64,000 bases of DNA from Bradyrhizobium sp. Tv2a-2 (GTDB lineage: Bacteria > Pseudomonadota > Alphaproteobacteria > Rhizobiales > Xanthobacteraceae). This document shows positions 46,332 to 56,927 of this stretch, piece by piece. Each line of letters starts with the position of its first letter. Within the stretch, counting starts at the first letter, position 1. Both the position numbers and the translations under genes were made by a program. The notes under the pieces were generated by a model. The model saw only the letters and a list, made by a program, of their open reading frames with translations. It did not search any database and was not told the origin of the DNA. The stretch lies in assembly GCF_000472425.1 (NCBI RefSeq), contig NZ_AXAI01000005.1, positions 310,001 through 374,000 on the forward strand, read 5' to 3'.

Positions 46332-47077
46332 ACGTCCTCGAGATCAACACCGTCACCAAGCGCTTCGGCAATCTGGTCGCCGTGCGCGACGTCTCGCTTA
46401 CCGTGGCCAAGGGCGAGCTCTGCGCGATCATCGGACCGAACGGCGCCGGCAAGACCACCTTCTTCAACCTGATCAGCGGCTACTTTCCGCCGACCTCAGG
46501 CAAGATCATGTTCGACGGCCAGGATATCACCAGGCTATCGACGCATGAGCGCGTCAGCCGCGGCATGGCACGAACCTTTCAGATCACCGAGATCTTTCCG
46601 GAGCTTACGGTGTTCGAAAATATCAGGATCGCGGCCGAGGTCGCCGGCGGATACCGCCTGCGGCCGTGGATCAGCCGCGCCGAGGCCAGCAAGATCCATG
46701 ACAATGTCGAAACGACCCTGAAACTGGTCGCGCTCGAGGCCAAGGCCGACCGTCTGGTCGGCGAACTCGCCCATGGCGACCAGCGCGCCGCCGAGATCGC
46801 CATGGCGCTGGCGCTGAAGCCGCATCTCCTGCTGCTGGACGAACCGACCGCGGGCATGGGCGACCAGGAGACCTACCAGATCACGCAGCTGGTCCGGCGC
46901 CTGCATCGCAACGATCAATATTCCATCGTGCTGATCGAGCACGACATGCGCGTGGTATTCAACCTGGCGGACCGGATCTGCGTGCTCGACCAGGGTCGGA
47001 TGCTGGCGCAGGGTACCCCGCAGCAAATAGCCGCCAATGAGTCCGTCCAGGCCGCCTACCTGGGCAACGCCGCATGA
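46328..47077 (+). CDS. branched-chain-type ABC transporter ATPase, LivG-like
   Basis: 249-residue ATPase. Walker A GPNGAGKTTFFN, the Q-loop region MARTFQITEIFPELTV, a signature degenerated to ELAHGDQRAAEIAMAL (LAHGDQR is normal for LivG), Walker B LLLLDEPTAGM and the H-loop EHDM are present. GTG start; overlaps both neighbours by 4 bp. Confidence 0.93.
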   Translation: MNVLEINTVTKRFGNLVAVRDVSLTVAKGELCAIIGPNGAGKTTFFNLISGYFPPTSGKIMFDGQDITRLSTHERVSRGMARTFQITEIFPELTVFENIRIAAEVAGGYRLRPWISRAEASKIHDNVETTLKLVALEAKADRLVGELAHGDQRAAEIAMALALKPHLLLLDEPTAGMGDQETYQITQLVRRLHRNDQYSIVLIEHDMRVVFNLADRICVLDQGRMLAQGTPQQIAANESVQAAYLGNAA

Positions 47078-47796
47078 CCGCCGCGCTCACCGCCGAAGGC
47101 CTGCACACCTATTATGGGAAGAGCCATATCCTGCAGGGCGTCAGCCTTGCTGTCGCCGAAGGCCGGATCACGGCGCTGCTCGGCCGCAACGGCGCCGGCA
47201 AGACTACGACACTGCGGAGCCTGATGGGATTGACGCCGGCACGCCAGGGCAAGATCACGATCTTCGGCGAGGACACGACGCGCTGGCCGACATTCCGGAT
47301 CGCCGCCCAAGGCGTGGGCTATGTGCCGGAAGGACGGCGCATCTTTGCCAATCTGAGCGTGGAGGAAAATCTCAAGGTGCCGCTCGAGCGCGGCGGTCCC
47401 TGGACCATCGAGCGCATCTTCAAGCTGTTCCCGCGCCTCGAAGAGCGCAAGCTCAACCGCGGGCGCCAACTCTCCGGCGGCGAGCAGGAAATGCTGTCGA
47501 TTGCACGCGCGCTCCTGATCAATCCCCGGCTCTTGATCCTCGACGAGCCGTCGCAGGGGCTGGCGCCGCTGGTCGTGCGAGAGGTGTTTCGCATCATCCA
47601 GCAGATGAAGGCGGAAGGTATCTCCATTCTGCTGGTGGAGCAGAATGCCCGGATGAGCCTGGAGATCGCCGACGATGCCTATGTCCTGGACGACGGCATG
47701 ATCGTCTATTCGGGGGGCGCGCAGGAACTCGCCGCGGACGAGGCGCGCGTCCGCTCGTTGGCTGGCGCCAGCGCGGAAGAATGGACGCTGGCGTAG
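47074..47796 (+). CDS. branched-chain-type ABC transporter ATPase, LivF-like
   Basis: 240-residue ATPase. Walker A GRNGAGKTTTLRSL, the LivF-type Q-loop GVGYVPEGRRIFANLSVEEN, signature LSGGEQEMLSIARAL and Walker B LLILDEPSQGLAPLV are intact. Last gene of the importer set; overlaps LivG by 4 bp. Confidence 0.93.
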   Translation: MTAALTAEGLHTYYGKSHILQGVSLAVAEGRITALLGRNGAGKTTTLRSLMGLTPARQGKITIFGEDTTRWPTFRIAAQGVGYVPEGRRIFANLSVEENLKVPLERGGPWTIERIFKLFPRLEERKLNRGRQLSGGEQEMLSIARALLINPRLLILDEPSQGLAPLVVREVFRIIQQMKAEGISILLVEQNARMSLEIADDAYVLDDGMIVYSGGAQELAADEARVRSLAGASAEEWTLA

Positions 47797-47920
47797 CTAG
47801 CTCGGGGTTTTCCGGCCGGCCCGCCGTCTTCCGTCCACCCTGCTTTAACCGTAAAATCGGACCATACGGACGGCCTGAATCTGCAGTCCCGGTACGGCAC
47901 GAGAATTCACGGAAAGCCTG

Positions 47921-48760
47921 ATGCGCGTCACGAACCTTCTGGTGGGAACAGCGACCCTTGCGGTAATCGCCGCGGGCTTTGTCGGCATGCTCACCGTCGA
48001 AAGACTGCGCACCGCGCAGGCGCGCAGTCCGTTGCGGATTGTGTTCGACGGTTCGGCCAGCGGCTTGCGCAAGGGCGGCCCGGTGAATTTCGACGGCGTG
48101 CCGGCCGGCGAGATCACTTCGATCAAGCTGGAGAGCCCGCGCAAGATTGTCGCGCTGGTGATGCTGGACAACTCCGCGCCGATCCGAAAAGACACCGCCG
48201 TCGGCATCGAGTTCCAGGGCCTGACCGGTGTGGCGGCGATTTCGCTGGTCGGCGGCGCCGCCAGTGCTCCGCCGGTGCCGCCGGACCAGGACGGCGTTCC
48301 CATGCTGACCGCCGATTTGAGCGAGCAGCAGTCGATGACCGATACCTTGCACAATGTCGACAAGGCCATTGTCGATAATGAAGGGGCGATCAAGGACACG
48401 CTGTTGTCCTTCGAAACCTACACGGCGTCGCTCAAGAGCAAGGGCCAGGCGATCGACGACCTCATTGCCAAGGCCGAGAACGGCCTCGACGGCTTCAACA
48501 ACGCGGTCGACAAGGTCGACAGGCTCATCCCAGGGCTCGCCGACGGCAAAGCCTCCGCGCTGTTTGAGAGGATCACATCGATCCGCGAAATGGCCGACAG
48601 CTTCAGGAAGAAATCGGCGACCGTGATGGAAGACGCTCGCCAGACACTGCTCGAGGTCAGCGACGCCGCCAGCAAGATGAGCCAGAAGCTCAACCCGCAA
48701 GCGGCCACCGCTCCCTCCTCCCCGGCCGCCCCGCGCCGGCAGGGTTCGAAGCCGCAATAG
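47921..48760 (+). CDS. MlaD/MCE family protein (orphan)
   Basis: 279-residue protein with an N-terminal TM anchor (LLVGTATLAVIAAGFVGML) and one MCE domain at about residues 35-118 (SPLRIVFDGSASGLRKGGPV, FQGLTGVAAISLVGG). A long helical C-terminal region follows (SMTDTLHNVDKAIVDNEG to the end). MCE proteins form hexameric rings that move lipids between membranes, together with MlaE permease and MlaF ATPase. Neither partner gene is here. It lies 124 bp after livF on the same strand, which may be coincidental. It could serve a partner set elsewhere. Confidence 0.85.
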   Translation: MRVTNLLVGTATLAVIAAGFVGMLTVERLRTAQARSPLRIVFDGSASGLRKGGPVNFDGVPAGEITSIKLESPRKIVALVMLDNSAPIRKDTAVGIEFQGLTGVAAISLVGGAASAPPVPPDQDGVPMLTADLSEQQSMTDTLHNVDKAIVDNEGAIKDTLLSFETYTASLKSKGQAIDDLIAKAENGLDGFNNAVDKVDRLIPGLADGKASALFERITSIREMADSFRKKSATVMEDARQTLLEVSDAASKMSQKLNPQAATAPSSPAAPRRQGSKPQ

Positions 48761-49094
48761 AGACGCGAGGTCGGCGAGCGAGCGCCGGCCCGCGGGCGGA
48801 CCGTCCCACTGGCCTCAAAATTCCTTTGGAAGACGCGGGAACTAACAACTGCGTCGCCAGTTATCTCTCTTCGCCTTCGTCAGGGCCGCTGTGCGCGGGT
48901 GGAATAGGCGCAAGCTTTTTACAAATGCTTACGGAACCGAATGGTCGCTAAGTGCTTATCGCAATTAGGGCAAATCGACCGAGTTCCATTTTTGCCTAGT
49001 CCCGTTGTTGCTTGATTTGGATTGCTGCTGAAGCTTTCATGCGCGCCTCCTGCGACGATCCCGCATCGGTTCGCGCAATTGCTGGGGGGATATC
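48761..49094. other. promoter region of the poly-HAMP kinase gene
   Basis: 334 bp without a gene. It contains an EcfG-like promoter candidate (48838-48862), a moderately AT-rich stretch (48910-49020) and a GGGGGG-type ribosome site just before the kinase ATG. Confidence 0.5.
48838..48862 (+). promoter_or_regulatory. EcfG-like (general stress sigma) promoter candidate
   Basis: GGAAC at 48838-48842, 17-nt spacer, GTT at 48860-48862. The alphaproteobacterial EcfG consensus is GGAAC-N16/17-CGTT, so the -10 side differs at one base (AGTT). It lies about 230 nt upstream of the kinase ATG. Short motif, so chance occurrence is quite possible. Confidence 0.35.
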
Positions 49095-52000
49095 ATGAGC
49101 GACCTCGATCCGGGAGCACCATCGGGCACCAAGCGCGCTCGACCCCGACCAAACGGCAATGGAAGCCGTGATTCCGAGCAGGAACTGCTGCACGCGCTGC
49201 AGGCGATGCGCAGCGGCGACTTTTCCGTGCGCATGACCGGCGACCATCAGGGCGTCGAGGGCAAGATCGCCGATCTGTTCAACGAAATCGTTGCCGAGAA
49301 CGAGCGCATGGCGCAGCAGCTCGAGCGCGTCGGCCAGTCGGTGGGACGCGAAGGCAAGACCCGCCAGCGCGTCAAGTTCGGTCTGTCCTCCGGCTCCTGG
49401 GCCGACATGGAGGATTCCGTCAACACCCTGATCGACGACCTGCTCTGGCCGACCCGCGAGGTGACGCGCGCGGTCGCCGCGGTGGCGCAAGGCGACCTCT
49501 TGCAGACCGTGCGGCTCGATGTCGACGGCCGGCCGCTCGGCGGCGAGTTCCTGCAGTCGGCAAACATCGTCAACACCATGATCAAGCAACTCTCGGTATT
49601 CACGTCCGAGGTGACGCGCGTGGCGCGCGAGGTCGGCACCGAAGGCAAGCTTGGCGGACAGGCCCAGGTGCCCGAGGTGACGGGTGTCTGGAAGGATTTG
49701 ACCGAGAGCGTCAACTCCATGGCCAACAACCTGACCAACCAGGTGCGCAACATTGCCGAGGTGACGATCGCGGTCGCCAACGGCGACCTGTCGAAAAAGA
49801 TCACCGTCGACGTGCGCGGCGAGATCCTGCAGCTCAAGGAAGCCATCAACACCATGGTGGACCAGCTGCGCTCCTTCGCGTCCGAAGTGACGCGCGTGGC
49901 GCGCGAGGTCGGCACCGACGGCAAGCTCGGCGGACAGGCCATCGTGCCCGGCGTCGCCGGCACCTGGAAAGACCTGACCGACTCCGTCAACGCGATGTGC
50001 GGCAACCTGACCGCACAGGTGCGCAACATCGCCAACGTCACGACCGCGGTCGCCCGCGGCGACCTTTCCCGCAAGATCACGGTCGACGTGCGCGGCGAGA
50101 TCCTGGAGCTGAAGGACACCATCAATACGATGGTCGACCAGCTCAACTCCTTCGCCTCGGAAGTGACGCGTGTCGCGCGCGAGGTCGGCACCGAAGGCAA
50201 GCTCGGCGGACAGGCCCAGGTGCCCGGCGTCGCCGGCACCTGGAAGGACCTGACCGACAACGTCAACTTCATGGCGTCCAACCTGACCGCGCAGGTGCGC
50301 AACATCGCCGACGTCGCGACCGCGATCGCCGGCGGCGACCTCTCGAAGAAGATCACGGTGAACGTGTCGGGTGAGATCCTTCAGCTGAAGGAAACGCTCA
50401 ACACCATGGTGGACCAGCTCAATGCGTTTGCCGGCGAAGTTACGCGCGTCGCACGCGAGGTCGGCACCGAGGGCCGGCTGGGCGGACAGGCGAACGTGCT
50501 CGGCGTTGCCGGCACCTGGAAAGACCTGACCGAGAGCGTCAACTCGATGGCGGGCAACCTGACGGCGCAGGTGCGCAACATCGCGGAGGTGACCACCGCG
50601 GTCGCCGGCGGCGACCTCTCCAAGAAGATCACGGTCGACGTGCGCGGCGAAATCCTCGAACTGAAAAACACCATCAACACCATGGTGGACCAGCTCAACG
50701 CCTTTGCCGGCGAAGTCACGCGCGTCGCGCGCGAGGTCGGAACCGAGGGCAAGCTTGGCGGCCAGGCGAACGTGCGCGGCGTCGCCGGCACCTGGAAAGA
50801 CCTCACCGACAGCGTCAACTCCATGGCCTCCAACCTGACCGGCCAGGTTCGCAACATCGCCGAAGTCGCGACCGCGGTCGCCAAGGGCGACCTGTCCAAG
50901 AAGATCACGGTGAACGTGTCGGGCGAAATTCTTCAATTGAAGGAAACGCTCAACACCATGGTCGACCAGCTCAACGCCTTTGCCGGCGAAGTCACGCGCG
51001 TCGCCCGCGAAGTCGGTACCGACGGCAAGCTGGGTGGTCAGGCCGAGGTGCCCGGTGTCGCCGGCACCTGGAAGGACCTCACCGACAGTGTCAACTCCAT
51101 GGCCGGCAACCTGACCGCACAGGTGCGCAACATCGCGGAGGTCGCGACCGCGATTGCCAACGGCGACCTGTCGCGCAAGATCACCGTGGACGTCCGCGGC
51201 GAGATTCTTCAGCTGAAGGAAACGCTCAACACCATGGTCGACCAGCTCAACCGCTTCGCGGGCGAGGTGACGCGCGTCGCGCGCGAGGTCGGCACCGAAG
51301 GCAGGCTCGGCGGTCAGGCCAACGTGCCCGGCGTCGCCGGCACCTGGAAGGACCTGACTGATAGCGTCAACTCCATGGCCGGCAACCTGACGGCTCAGGT
51401 CCGCAACATCGCCGAAGTTACCACTGCCGTGGCACGCGGCGACCTGTCGCGCAAGATCACGGTGGACGTGAAGGGCGAAATCCTGGAGCTGAAGAACACC
51501 ATCAACACCATGGTGGACCAGCTCAACGCCTTCGCCTCCGAAGTGACACGCGTGGCGCGCGAGGTCGGCACCGAGGGCAAGCTCGGCGGACAGGCCCAGG
51601 TGCCGGAAGTCGCGGGCACCTGGAAAGACCTGACCGACAACGTCAACTTCATGGCATCGAACCTGACCGCGCAGGTGCGCAACATCGCGGAGGTCGCGAC
51701 CGCGATTGCCGGCGGCGATCTCTCCAAGAAGATCACCGTGGACGTGCGCGGCGAGATCCTGCTGCTCAAGGACACCTTGAACACCATGGTGGAGCAGCTG
51801 CGCTCCTTCGCCGCCGAAGTGACCCGCGTGGCGCGCGAGGTCGGCACCGAAGGCCGGCTCGGTGGCCAGGCCGTCGTGCCCGGCGTCGGCGGCACCTGGA
51901 AGGACCTCACCGACAACGTCAACCTGCTGGCAGCGAACCTGACCACGCAGGTGCGCAACATCGCCGAAGTCACCACCGCCGTGGCGCGCGGCGATCTGTC

Positions 52001-55000
52001 GCGCAAGATCACGGTCGACGTGAAGGGCGAGATCCTCGAGCTGAAAAACACCATCAACACAATGGTGGACCAACTCAACGCCTTCGCCGGCGAAGTCACG
52101 CGCGTGGCGCGCGAGGTCGGCACCGAAGGCAAGCTCGGCGGTCAGGCCCAAGTGCCGGGCGTCGCCGGTACGTGGAAGGACTTGACCGACACCGTGAACT
52201 TCATGGCCGCCAACCTGACCGAGCAGGTACGCGGCATCGTCAAGGTCGTTACAGCGGTCGCCAACGGCGACCTCAAGCAGAACCTCACGGTGAAATCGAA
52301 GGGCGAGGTCGCGGCACTTGCCGACACCATCAACAACATGACCGAGACGCTGGCGACCTTCGCCGATCAGGTGACCAGCGTCGCGCGCGAGGTCGGCGTC
52401 GAGGGCCGGCTCGGCGGCCAGGCCAACGTGCCCGGCGCCGCCGGCACCTGGAAGGACCTGACCGGCAACGTCAACTTGCTGGCGGCCAACCTGACCTCGC
52501 AGGTACGAGCGATCGCCGAGGTCGCGACCGCCGTGACCAAGGGCGATCTCACCCGATCGATCCAGGTCGATGCGCGCGGCGAAGTCGCCGAGCTGAAAGA
52601 CAACATCAACACCATGATCACCAACCTGCGGCTCACCACCGACCTCAATACCGAGCAGGATTGGCTGAAGACGAACCTTGCCCGCTTCACCAACATGCTA
52701 CAGGGCCAGCGCGACCTCACGACCGTCGGCCGACTGTTACTGACCGAACTGACGCCGCTGGTGAATGCGCATGTGGGCGTGATCTATCAGGTCGAGAACG
52801 AGGACAGCCCGCGACTGCATCTGCTTTCCGGCTATGCCAGCGGCGGCAACCATCCGCATCCCGAGGTATTGCAGCTCGGCGAGGGCCTGGTCGGCCAATG
52901 CGCGGTGGACAAGCGCCAGCGGCTGGTCTCCGACATCCCGACCGATACCGTGCCGGTCCGCTCGGCACTGCTGCACGCGGTGCCGCGAAACCTGGTCGTG
53001 CTGCCGGTGCTGTTCGAGAACCAGGTCAAGGCGGTAATCGAGCTCGCTTCCTTGTCGAGCTTCACGACTTCGCAGATGACCTTCCTCGAGCAGCTCACAG
53101 ATTCCATCGGCATCGTGCTCAACTCGATCGAAGCGACGATGCAGACCGAGGGTCTGCTCAAGCAGTCGCAGCAGCTCGCCGGCGAATTGCAGGCGCAGCA
53201 GCGGGAATTGCAGCAGACCAACGAACAACTCGAGCAGAAGGCGCAGCAGCTCGCCGAACGCAATGTCGAGGTCGAGCGCAAGAACCAGGAAATCGAGCAG
53301 GCGCGGCGCGCGCTGGAGGAAAAAGCGACCGAGCTGGCGCTGACCTCGAAATACAAGTCCGAGTTCCTGGCCAACATGTCGCACGAGCTGCGTACGCCGC
53401 TCAACTCGATCCTCATCCTGGGCCAGCAGCTTACGGAAAATCCCGACGGCAACCTCACGCTCAAGCAGGTCGAGTTCGCCCGCACCATCCACGGCGCCGG
53501 CACCGATCTGTTGAACCTGATCTCGGACATTCTCGATCTCTCCAAGATCGAGTCGGGGACGGTGACGGTGGACGCCGAGGAAATCCTCACCGGCAATCTG
53601 CTGGAGACCGTGGGCCGGCCGTTCCGGCACGAGGCGGAAAACCGCCAGCTGACCTTTACCATTGACGTCGATTCCAGCCTGCCGCGGAGTATCGTTACCG
53701 ACTCCAAGCGCCTGCAGCAGGTGTTGAAGAACCTGCTCTCCAACGCCTTCAAGTTCACTGCCGAAGGCGGCGTGCGGTTGAAAGTCGCAGCTGTGCATGC
53801 CGGCTGGAGCAGCGATCATCCGGTGCTGAACTCCGCACCTGCCGTGATCGCCTTCGAAGTGACGGACAGTGGAATCGGCATTCCGCTCGAGAAGCAGAAG
53901 CTGATCTTCGAGGCGTTCCAGCAGGCAGATGCCGGCACGAGCCGCAAATATGGCGGCACGGGCCTCGGGCTCGCCATCAGCCGCGAGCTCGCAAGCCTGC
54001 TCGGCGGCGAAATTCACCTGAGGAGCGCGCCCGGCAAGGGCTCGACCTTCACGCTCTATCTGCCGCTGAAATATTCCGGCCCGACGATCGCACCGCGCAC
54101 GCAAGTCGCGCTGCCGTCGCACAATCTGACGCCGGTGCTGCAGACCGCAAAGGACGAGCGGATCATCGAGCAGCTGCCCGATGACCGGCTCAACCTCGAG
54201 CCCGGCGACACAATTCTTTTGATCGTCGAGGACGACCCGCATTATGCGCGTGTGCTGATCGATCTTGCGCGCGACAAGGGCTTCAAGGTGCTGGTCGCGG
54301 CACGCGGCGCCGAGGCGCTGGATCTGGCCAAGCAATACCAGCCGGCGGCGGTCTCGCTCGACGTGTTCCTGCCCGATATGCTCGGCTGGACGGTGCTGAG
54401 CCAACTCAAGCACAACCCGCTGACGCGTCACATCCCGGTGCAGATCATCACGCTCGACGAGGATCGTCAGCATGCGCTGGCGCGCGGTGCCTTCTCCTTT
54501 GTCAACAAACCGACCACCACCGAAGGCGTTGCGGCGGCGCTGGCACAGATCAAGGAATATGCAAAGCCGCGCCGCAAGCGGCTCCTGATCGTCGAGGACA
54601 ACGAGGCGGAGCAGCTCTCGATCCGAGAGCTCCTGCATCACGACGACATCGAGATACTCGCCACCGACACCGGCGCCAGTGCCCTGTCGATGCTGCGGGA
54701 ACAGTCATGCGATTGCGTGGTTCTCGATTTGCGGCTCCCCGACATGAGCGGGTTCGAGGTACTGGACCATATCCGCAATGACGAGTCACTTTCCAACGTT
54801 CCGGTTGTCGTGTTCACCGGACGCGAACTGTCCGCGGAGGAGGATGCGGAACTTCACACCATGGCGCGCAGCATCGTGGTCAAGGGTGTCGAATCGCCGG
54901 AACGACTCCTGGACGAAACCGCCTTGTTCCTGCACAGGGTGATCACGGAACTGCCGCTCGAAAAGCAGCGTATGCTGGAGAAGCTCAACAGTTCCGACGA

Positions 55001-55379
55001 GGACCTCGTCGGCAAGACCGCACTTCTCGTCGACGACGACGCGCGGAACATCTTTGCGCTCTCGAGCGTGCTGGAGCGCCGTGGCATGAAGGTGCTCACC
55101 GCTACGACTGGAAGCGAAGCAGTGGCGCTGGTCGAATCGAATCCGGAAATTGCGATCGTATTGATGGACATCATGATGCCGCAGATGGATGGCTATCAGA
55201 CGATCGGCGCGATCAGGCAGAACCCGTCCTTCGGACGCTTGCCGATCATTGCGCTCACCGCCAAGGCGATGAAGGGCGACCGCGAGAAATGCCTGGAGGC
55301 GGGCGCCTCCGACTATCTCGCCAAACCCGTCAACACCGAGCAACTCCTCCTTGCGATCCGCATGTGGCTGCACCGCTGA
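49095..55379 (+). CDS. soluble poly-HAMP hybrid histidine kinase with three receiver domains
   Basis: 2094-residue kinase with no TM segment, so cytosolic, in the style of fungal group III (Nik1) kinases. In order: a HAMP-like N-terminus (residues 30-140), eleven 92-residue HAMP repeat units (about 140-1155), a GAF-like domain (about 1190-1345), and a coiled coil (1350-1420, [20 protein letters not shown]). Then HisKA with phospho-His1430 ([12 protein letters not shown]), HATPase ([23 protein letters not shown]), and receivers at 1706-1820, 1829-1940 and 1974-2092 with phospho-Asp 1756, 1878 and 2025. Start ATG follows GGGGGGA. It lies 3 bp before a second kinase gene, so the two probably signal together. 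HAMP stacks of this kind sense osmotic or envelope-related stress in fungi; the input here is unknown. Confidence 0.93.
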   Translation: MSDLDPGAPSGTKRARPRPNGNGSRDSEQELLHALQAMRSGDFSVRMTGDHQGVEGKIADLFNEIVAENERMAQQLERVGQSVGREGKTRQRVKFGLSSGSWADMEDSVNTLIDDLLWPTREVTRAVAAVAQGDLLQTVRLDVDGRPLGGEFLQSANIVNTMIKQLSVFTSEVTRVAREVGTEGKLGGQAQVPEVTGVWKDLTESVNSMANNLTNQVRNIAEVTIAVANGDLSKKITVDVRGEILQLKEAINTMVDQLRSFASEVTRVAREVGTDGKLGGQAIVPGVAGTWKDLTDSVNAMCGNLTAQVRNIANVTTAVARGDLSRKITVDVRGEILELKDTINTMVDQLNSFASEVTRVAREVGTEGKLGGQAQVPGVAGTWKDLTDNVNFMASNLTAQVRNIADVATAIAGGDLSKKITVNVSGEILQLKETLNTMVDQLNAFAGEVTRVAREVGTEGRLGGQANVLGVAGTWKDLTESVNSMAGNLTAQVRNIAEVTTAVAGGDLSKKITVDVRGEILELKNTINTMVDQLNAFAGEVTRVAREVGTEGKLGGQANVRGVAGTWKDLTDSVNSMASNLTGQVRNIAEVATAVAKGDLSKKITVNVSGEILQLKETLNTMVDQLNAFAGEVTRVAREVGTDGKLGGQAEVPGVAGTWKDLTDSVNSMAGNLTAQVRNIAEVATAIANGDLSRKITVDVRGEILQLKETLNTMVDQLNRFAGEVTRVAREVGTEGRLGGQANVPGVAGTWKDLTDSVNSMAGNLTAQVRNIAEVTTAVARGDLSRKITVDVKGEILELKNTINTMVDQLNAFASEVTRVAREVGTEGKLGGQAQVPEVAGTWKDLTDNVNFMASNLTAQVRNIAEVATAIAGGDLSKKITVDVRGEILLLKDTLNTMVEQLRSFAAEVTRVAREVGTEGRLGGQAVVPGVGGTWKDLTDNVNLLAANLTTQVRNIAEVTTAVARGDLSRKITVDVKGEILELKNTINTMVDQLNAFAGEVTRVAREVGTEGKLGGQAQVPGVAGTWKDLTDTVNFMAANLTEQVRGIVKVVTAVANGDLKQNLTVKSKGEVAALADTINNMTETLATFADQVTSVAREVGVEGRLGGQANVPGAAGTWKDLTGNVNLLAANLTSQVRAIAEVATAVTKGDLTRSIQVDARGEVAELKDNINTMITNLRLTTDLNTEQDWLKTNLARFTNMLQGQRDLTTVGRLLLTELTPLVNAHVGVIYQVENEDSPRLHLLSGYASGGNHPHPEVLQLGEGLVGQCAVDKRQRLVSDIPTDTVPVRSALLHAVPRNLVVLPVLFENQVKAVIELASLSSFTTSQMTFLEQLTDSIGIVLNSIEATMQTEGLLKQSQQLAGELQAQQRELQQTNEQLEQKAQQLAERNVEVERKNQEIEQARRALEEKATELALTSKYKSEFLANMSHELRTPLNSILILGQQLTENPDGNLTLKQVEFARTIHGAGTDLLNLISDILDLSKIESGTVTVDAEEILTGNLLETVGRPFRHEAENRQLTFTIDVDSSLPRSIVTDSKRLQQVLKNLLSNAFKFTAEGGVRLKVAAVHAGWSSDHPVLNSAPAVIAFEVTDSGIGIPLEKQKLIFEAFQQADAGTSRKYGGTGLGLAISRELASLLGGEIHLRSAPGKGSTFTLYLPLKYSGPTIAPRTQVALPSHNLTPVLQTAKDERIIEQLPDDRLNLEPGDTILLIVEDDPHYARVLIDLARDKGFKVLVAARGAEALDLAKQYQPAAVSLDVFLPDMLGWTVLSQLKHNPLTRHIPVQIITLDEDRQHALARGAFSFVNKPTTTEGVAAALAQIKEYAKPRRKRLLIVEDNEAEQLSIRELLHHDDIEILATDTGASALSMLREQSCDCVVLDLRLPDMSGFEVLDHIRNDESLSNVPVVVFTGRELSAEEDAELHTMARSIVVKGVESPERLLDETALFLHRVITELPLEKQRMLEKLNSSDEDLVGKTALLVDDDARNIFALSSVLERRGMKVLTATTGSEAVALVESNPEIAIVLMDIMMPQMDGYQTIGAIRQNPSFGRLPIIALTAKAMKGDREKCLEAGASDYLAKPVNTEQLLLAIRMWLHR
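49512..52559 (+). repeat. tandem HAMP-coding repeat, eleven units of about 276 bp
   Basis: Ten exact-length 276-bp (92-codon) units run from 49800 to 52559, preceded by one slightly longer unit from about 49512. Each encodes ITV-V-GEI---K--(I/L)NTMV-QL, then [11 protein letters not shown] and GTWKDLT--VN. Units 1-9 are the most alike; units 10-11 diverge ([18 protein letters not shown]). A twelfth partial unit follows to about residue 1185. Confidence 0.93.
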
Positions 55380-55382
55380 GCA

Positions 55383-56900
55383 ATGGCCTCCCCGATGGAC
55401 CATGAAAAGGTGAACATTCTCCTGGTCGACGATCAACCGGCAAAGCTGCTCGCCTACGAAGTCATCCTGAAGGAACTCGGCGAGAACCTCGCGGTCGCCA
55501 CATCCGGGCGCGAGGCGTTGGAGTACCTGCTGAAGAACGAAGTCGCGGTCATCCTGGTCGATGTCTGCATGCCGGAACTCGACGGCTTCGAGCTTGCCGC
55601 CATGATCCGCGAGCATCCACGCTTCCAGAAGACCGCGATGATCTTCATCTCGGCGATCCAGGTCTCCGATATCGACCGCCTGCGCGGCTACGAGATGGGC
55701 GCAGTGGATTATGTTCCGGTGCCCGTGGTGCCCGAAGTGCTGCGGGCCAAGATAAAGGTCTTCGCCGAGCTCTATCGCAAGACGCGCCAGCTCGAACGGC
55801 TCAACACCGAGCTTGAGGACCGCGTCCGCGCCCGCACCGCCGAGCTCGAACGTTCGACTACCAAGCTCGTCGAGAGCGAGCAGCGCCGCAGCATGGCGAT
55901 TGCCGCCGGCAAGATGGGCTCCTGGGACTGGGACTGGGTCAATGGCGACTGGATGTGGGACGAGGGCCAGTACCGGATTTTCGGCGTCGATCCCGGGACA
56001 TTCGAAGTCACCTCGGAGAACATAAGGAAGTTGCTGCATCCCGACGATGCCGAACAGCTCCGCAAGGCAATGCCGGATCTGGAGCGCGGCGCGCGCTCCT
56101 TTGAAACAGAATTCCGCATCAGGCTGCCGGACGGCGAGGAACGCTGGTGCACCGGCACGGCGGCCGCAAGCACCGACAGAGACGGCCGCGTTGTGCGATT
56201 AAGCGGCGTCACCATCGACATTACCGAGCGCAAACGCGCCGAGGAGCGCCAGAATCTATTGGCGCGTGAGGTCGATCATCGCGCCAAAAATGCGCTGGCG
56301 CTGGCGCAATCCATCGTCCGTCTCACACGCGCCGGCAGCATCAAGGACTACACGCAGGCGGTTGAGGGGCGGATCAGCGCGCTGGCACGCGTGCACACCA
56401 TTCTGTCACTTTCCAACTGGCAGGGCGCGGAGATATGGCGGCTGGTCGAGGAGGAAATCTCGCCTTATGCCAGCGGCGCGCAGATCACACTCCATGGTCC
56501 CGAACTCCAGCTCGAACCTGCGACTGCCCAGACGCTTGCGCTCGCCGTCCATGAGCTGATCACCAATTCCGCCAAGTACGGCGCACTCTCAGCGCATGCG
56601 GGCCGGCTCGGGGTCAAATGGGAGGTGCAGGGCGACGGCCTGCAATTCATCTGGGAGGAGCGCGACGGACCCAAGGTCGAGCAACCGATCGCGCGGGGCT
56701 TCGGCACACGCAGCGTCATTGCCTCGATCGAATCGCAGCTCGGCGGCCGCGCCGATTTCGACTGGCGCGTGGAAGGACTGATCTGCCGGCTCACTGTGCC
56801 ACTCGGCAGGGAGCTCGACGTGCGAGCAGTCGATGCGCGAGCCAGCTTCAAGGTCAGCGATGCCGAGCCGATGTTGCGATCCGCCGGCGCGGCGGAGTAG
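55383..56900 (+). CDS. REC-PAS-HWE family histidine kinase
   Basis: 505-residue cytosolic protein. An N-terminal receiver domain (residues 8-130, acceptor Asp60 in ILVDVCMPELDG) lacks the conserved Lys before the late Pro (VPVPVVPE). A coiled linker follows (130-165), then a PAS domain (about 170-285, with GSWDWDWVNGDWMW and ITERKRAEE), then an HWE kinase core with phospho-His299 (REVDHRAKNAL), N-box HELITNSAKYG and the WEER motif that defines the family. It begins 3 bp after the poly-HAMP kinase stop. HWE kinases often feed PhyR-type stress regulators in alphaproteobacteria; here the receiver may accept phosphate from the upstream hybrid kinase. That route is inference. Confidence 0.92.
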   Translation: MASPMDHEKVNILLVDDQPAKLLAYEVILKELGENLAVATSGREALEYLLKNEVAVILVDVCMPELDGFELAAMIREHPRFQKTAMIFISAIQVSDIDRLRGYEMGAVDYVPVPVVPEVLRAKIKVFAELYRKTRQLERLNTELEDRVRARTAELERSTTKLVESEQRRSMAIAAGKMGSWDWDWVNGDWMWDEGQYRIFGVDPGTFEVTSENIRKLLHPDDAEQLRKAMPDLERGARSFETEFRIRLPDGEERWCTGTAAASTDRDGRVVRLSGVTIDITERKRAEERQNLLAREVDHRAKNALALAQSIVRLTRAGSIKDYTQAVEGRISALARVHTILSLSNWQGAEIWRLVEEEISPYASGAQITLHGPELQLEPATAQTLALAVHELITNSAKYGALSAHAGRLGVKWEVQGDGLQFIWEERDGPKVEQPIARGFGTRSVIASIESQLGGRADFDWRVEGLICRLTVPLGRELDVRAVDARASFKVSDAEPMLRSAGAAE

Positions 56901-56927
56901 CCGGGACGCGGCGGACCGTCTGTCGAT

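Noticed and set aside
48996..52151. 1051-codon open frame on the minus strand opposite the kinase
   Set aside because: It mirrors the HAMP repeats (recurring [13 protein letters not shown]-like strings). It exists because the codon usage of the repeated sense gene leaves no stops in that frame.
52172..54641. Long open frames in other phases across the kinase core (52172-53665 plus, 52737-54641 minus)
   Set aside because: Low-complexity shadows of the GAF, HisKA, HATPase and receiver domains, which read perfectly in the main frame.
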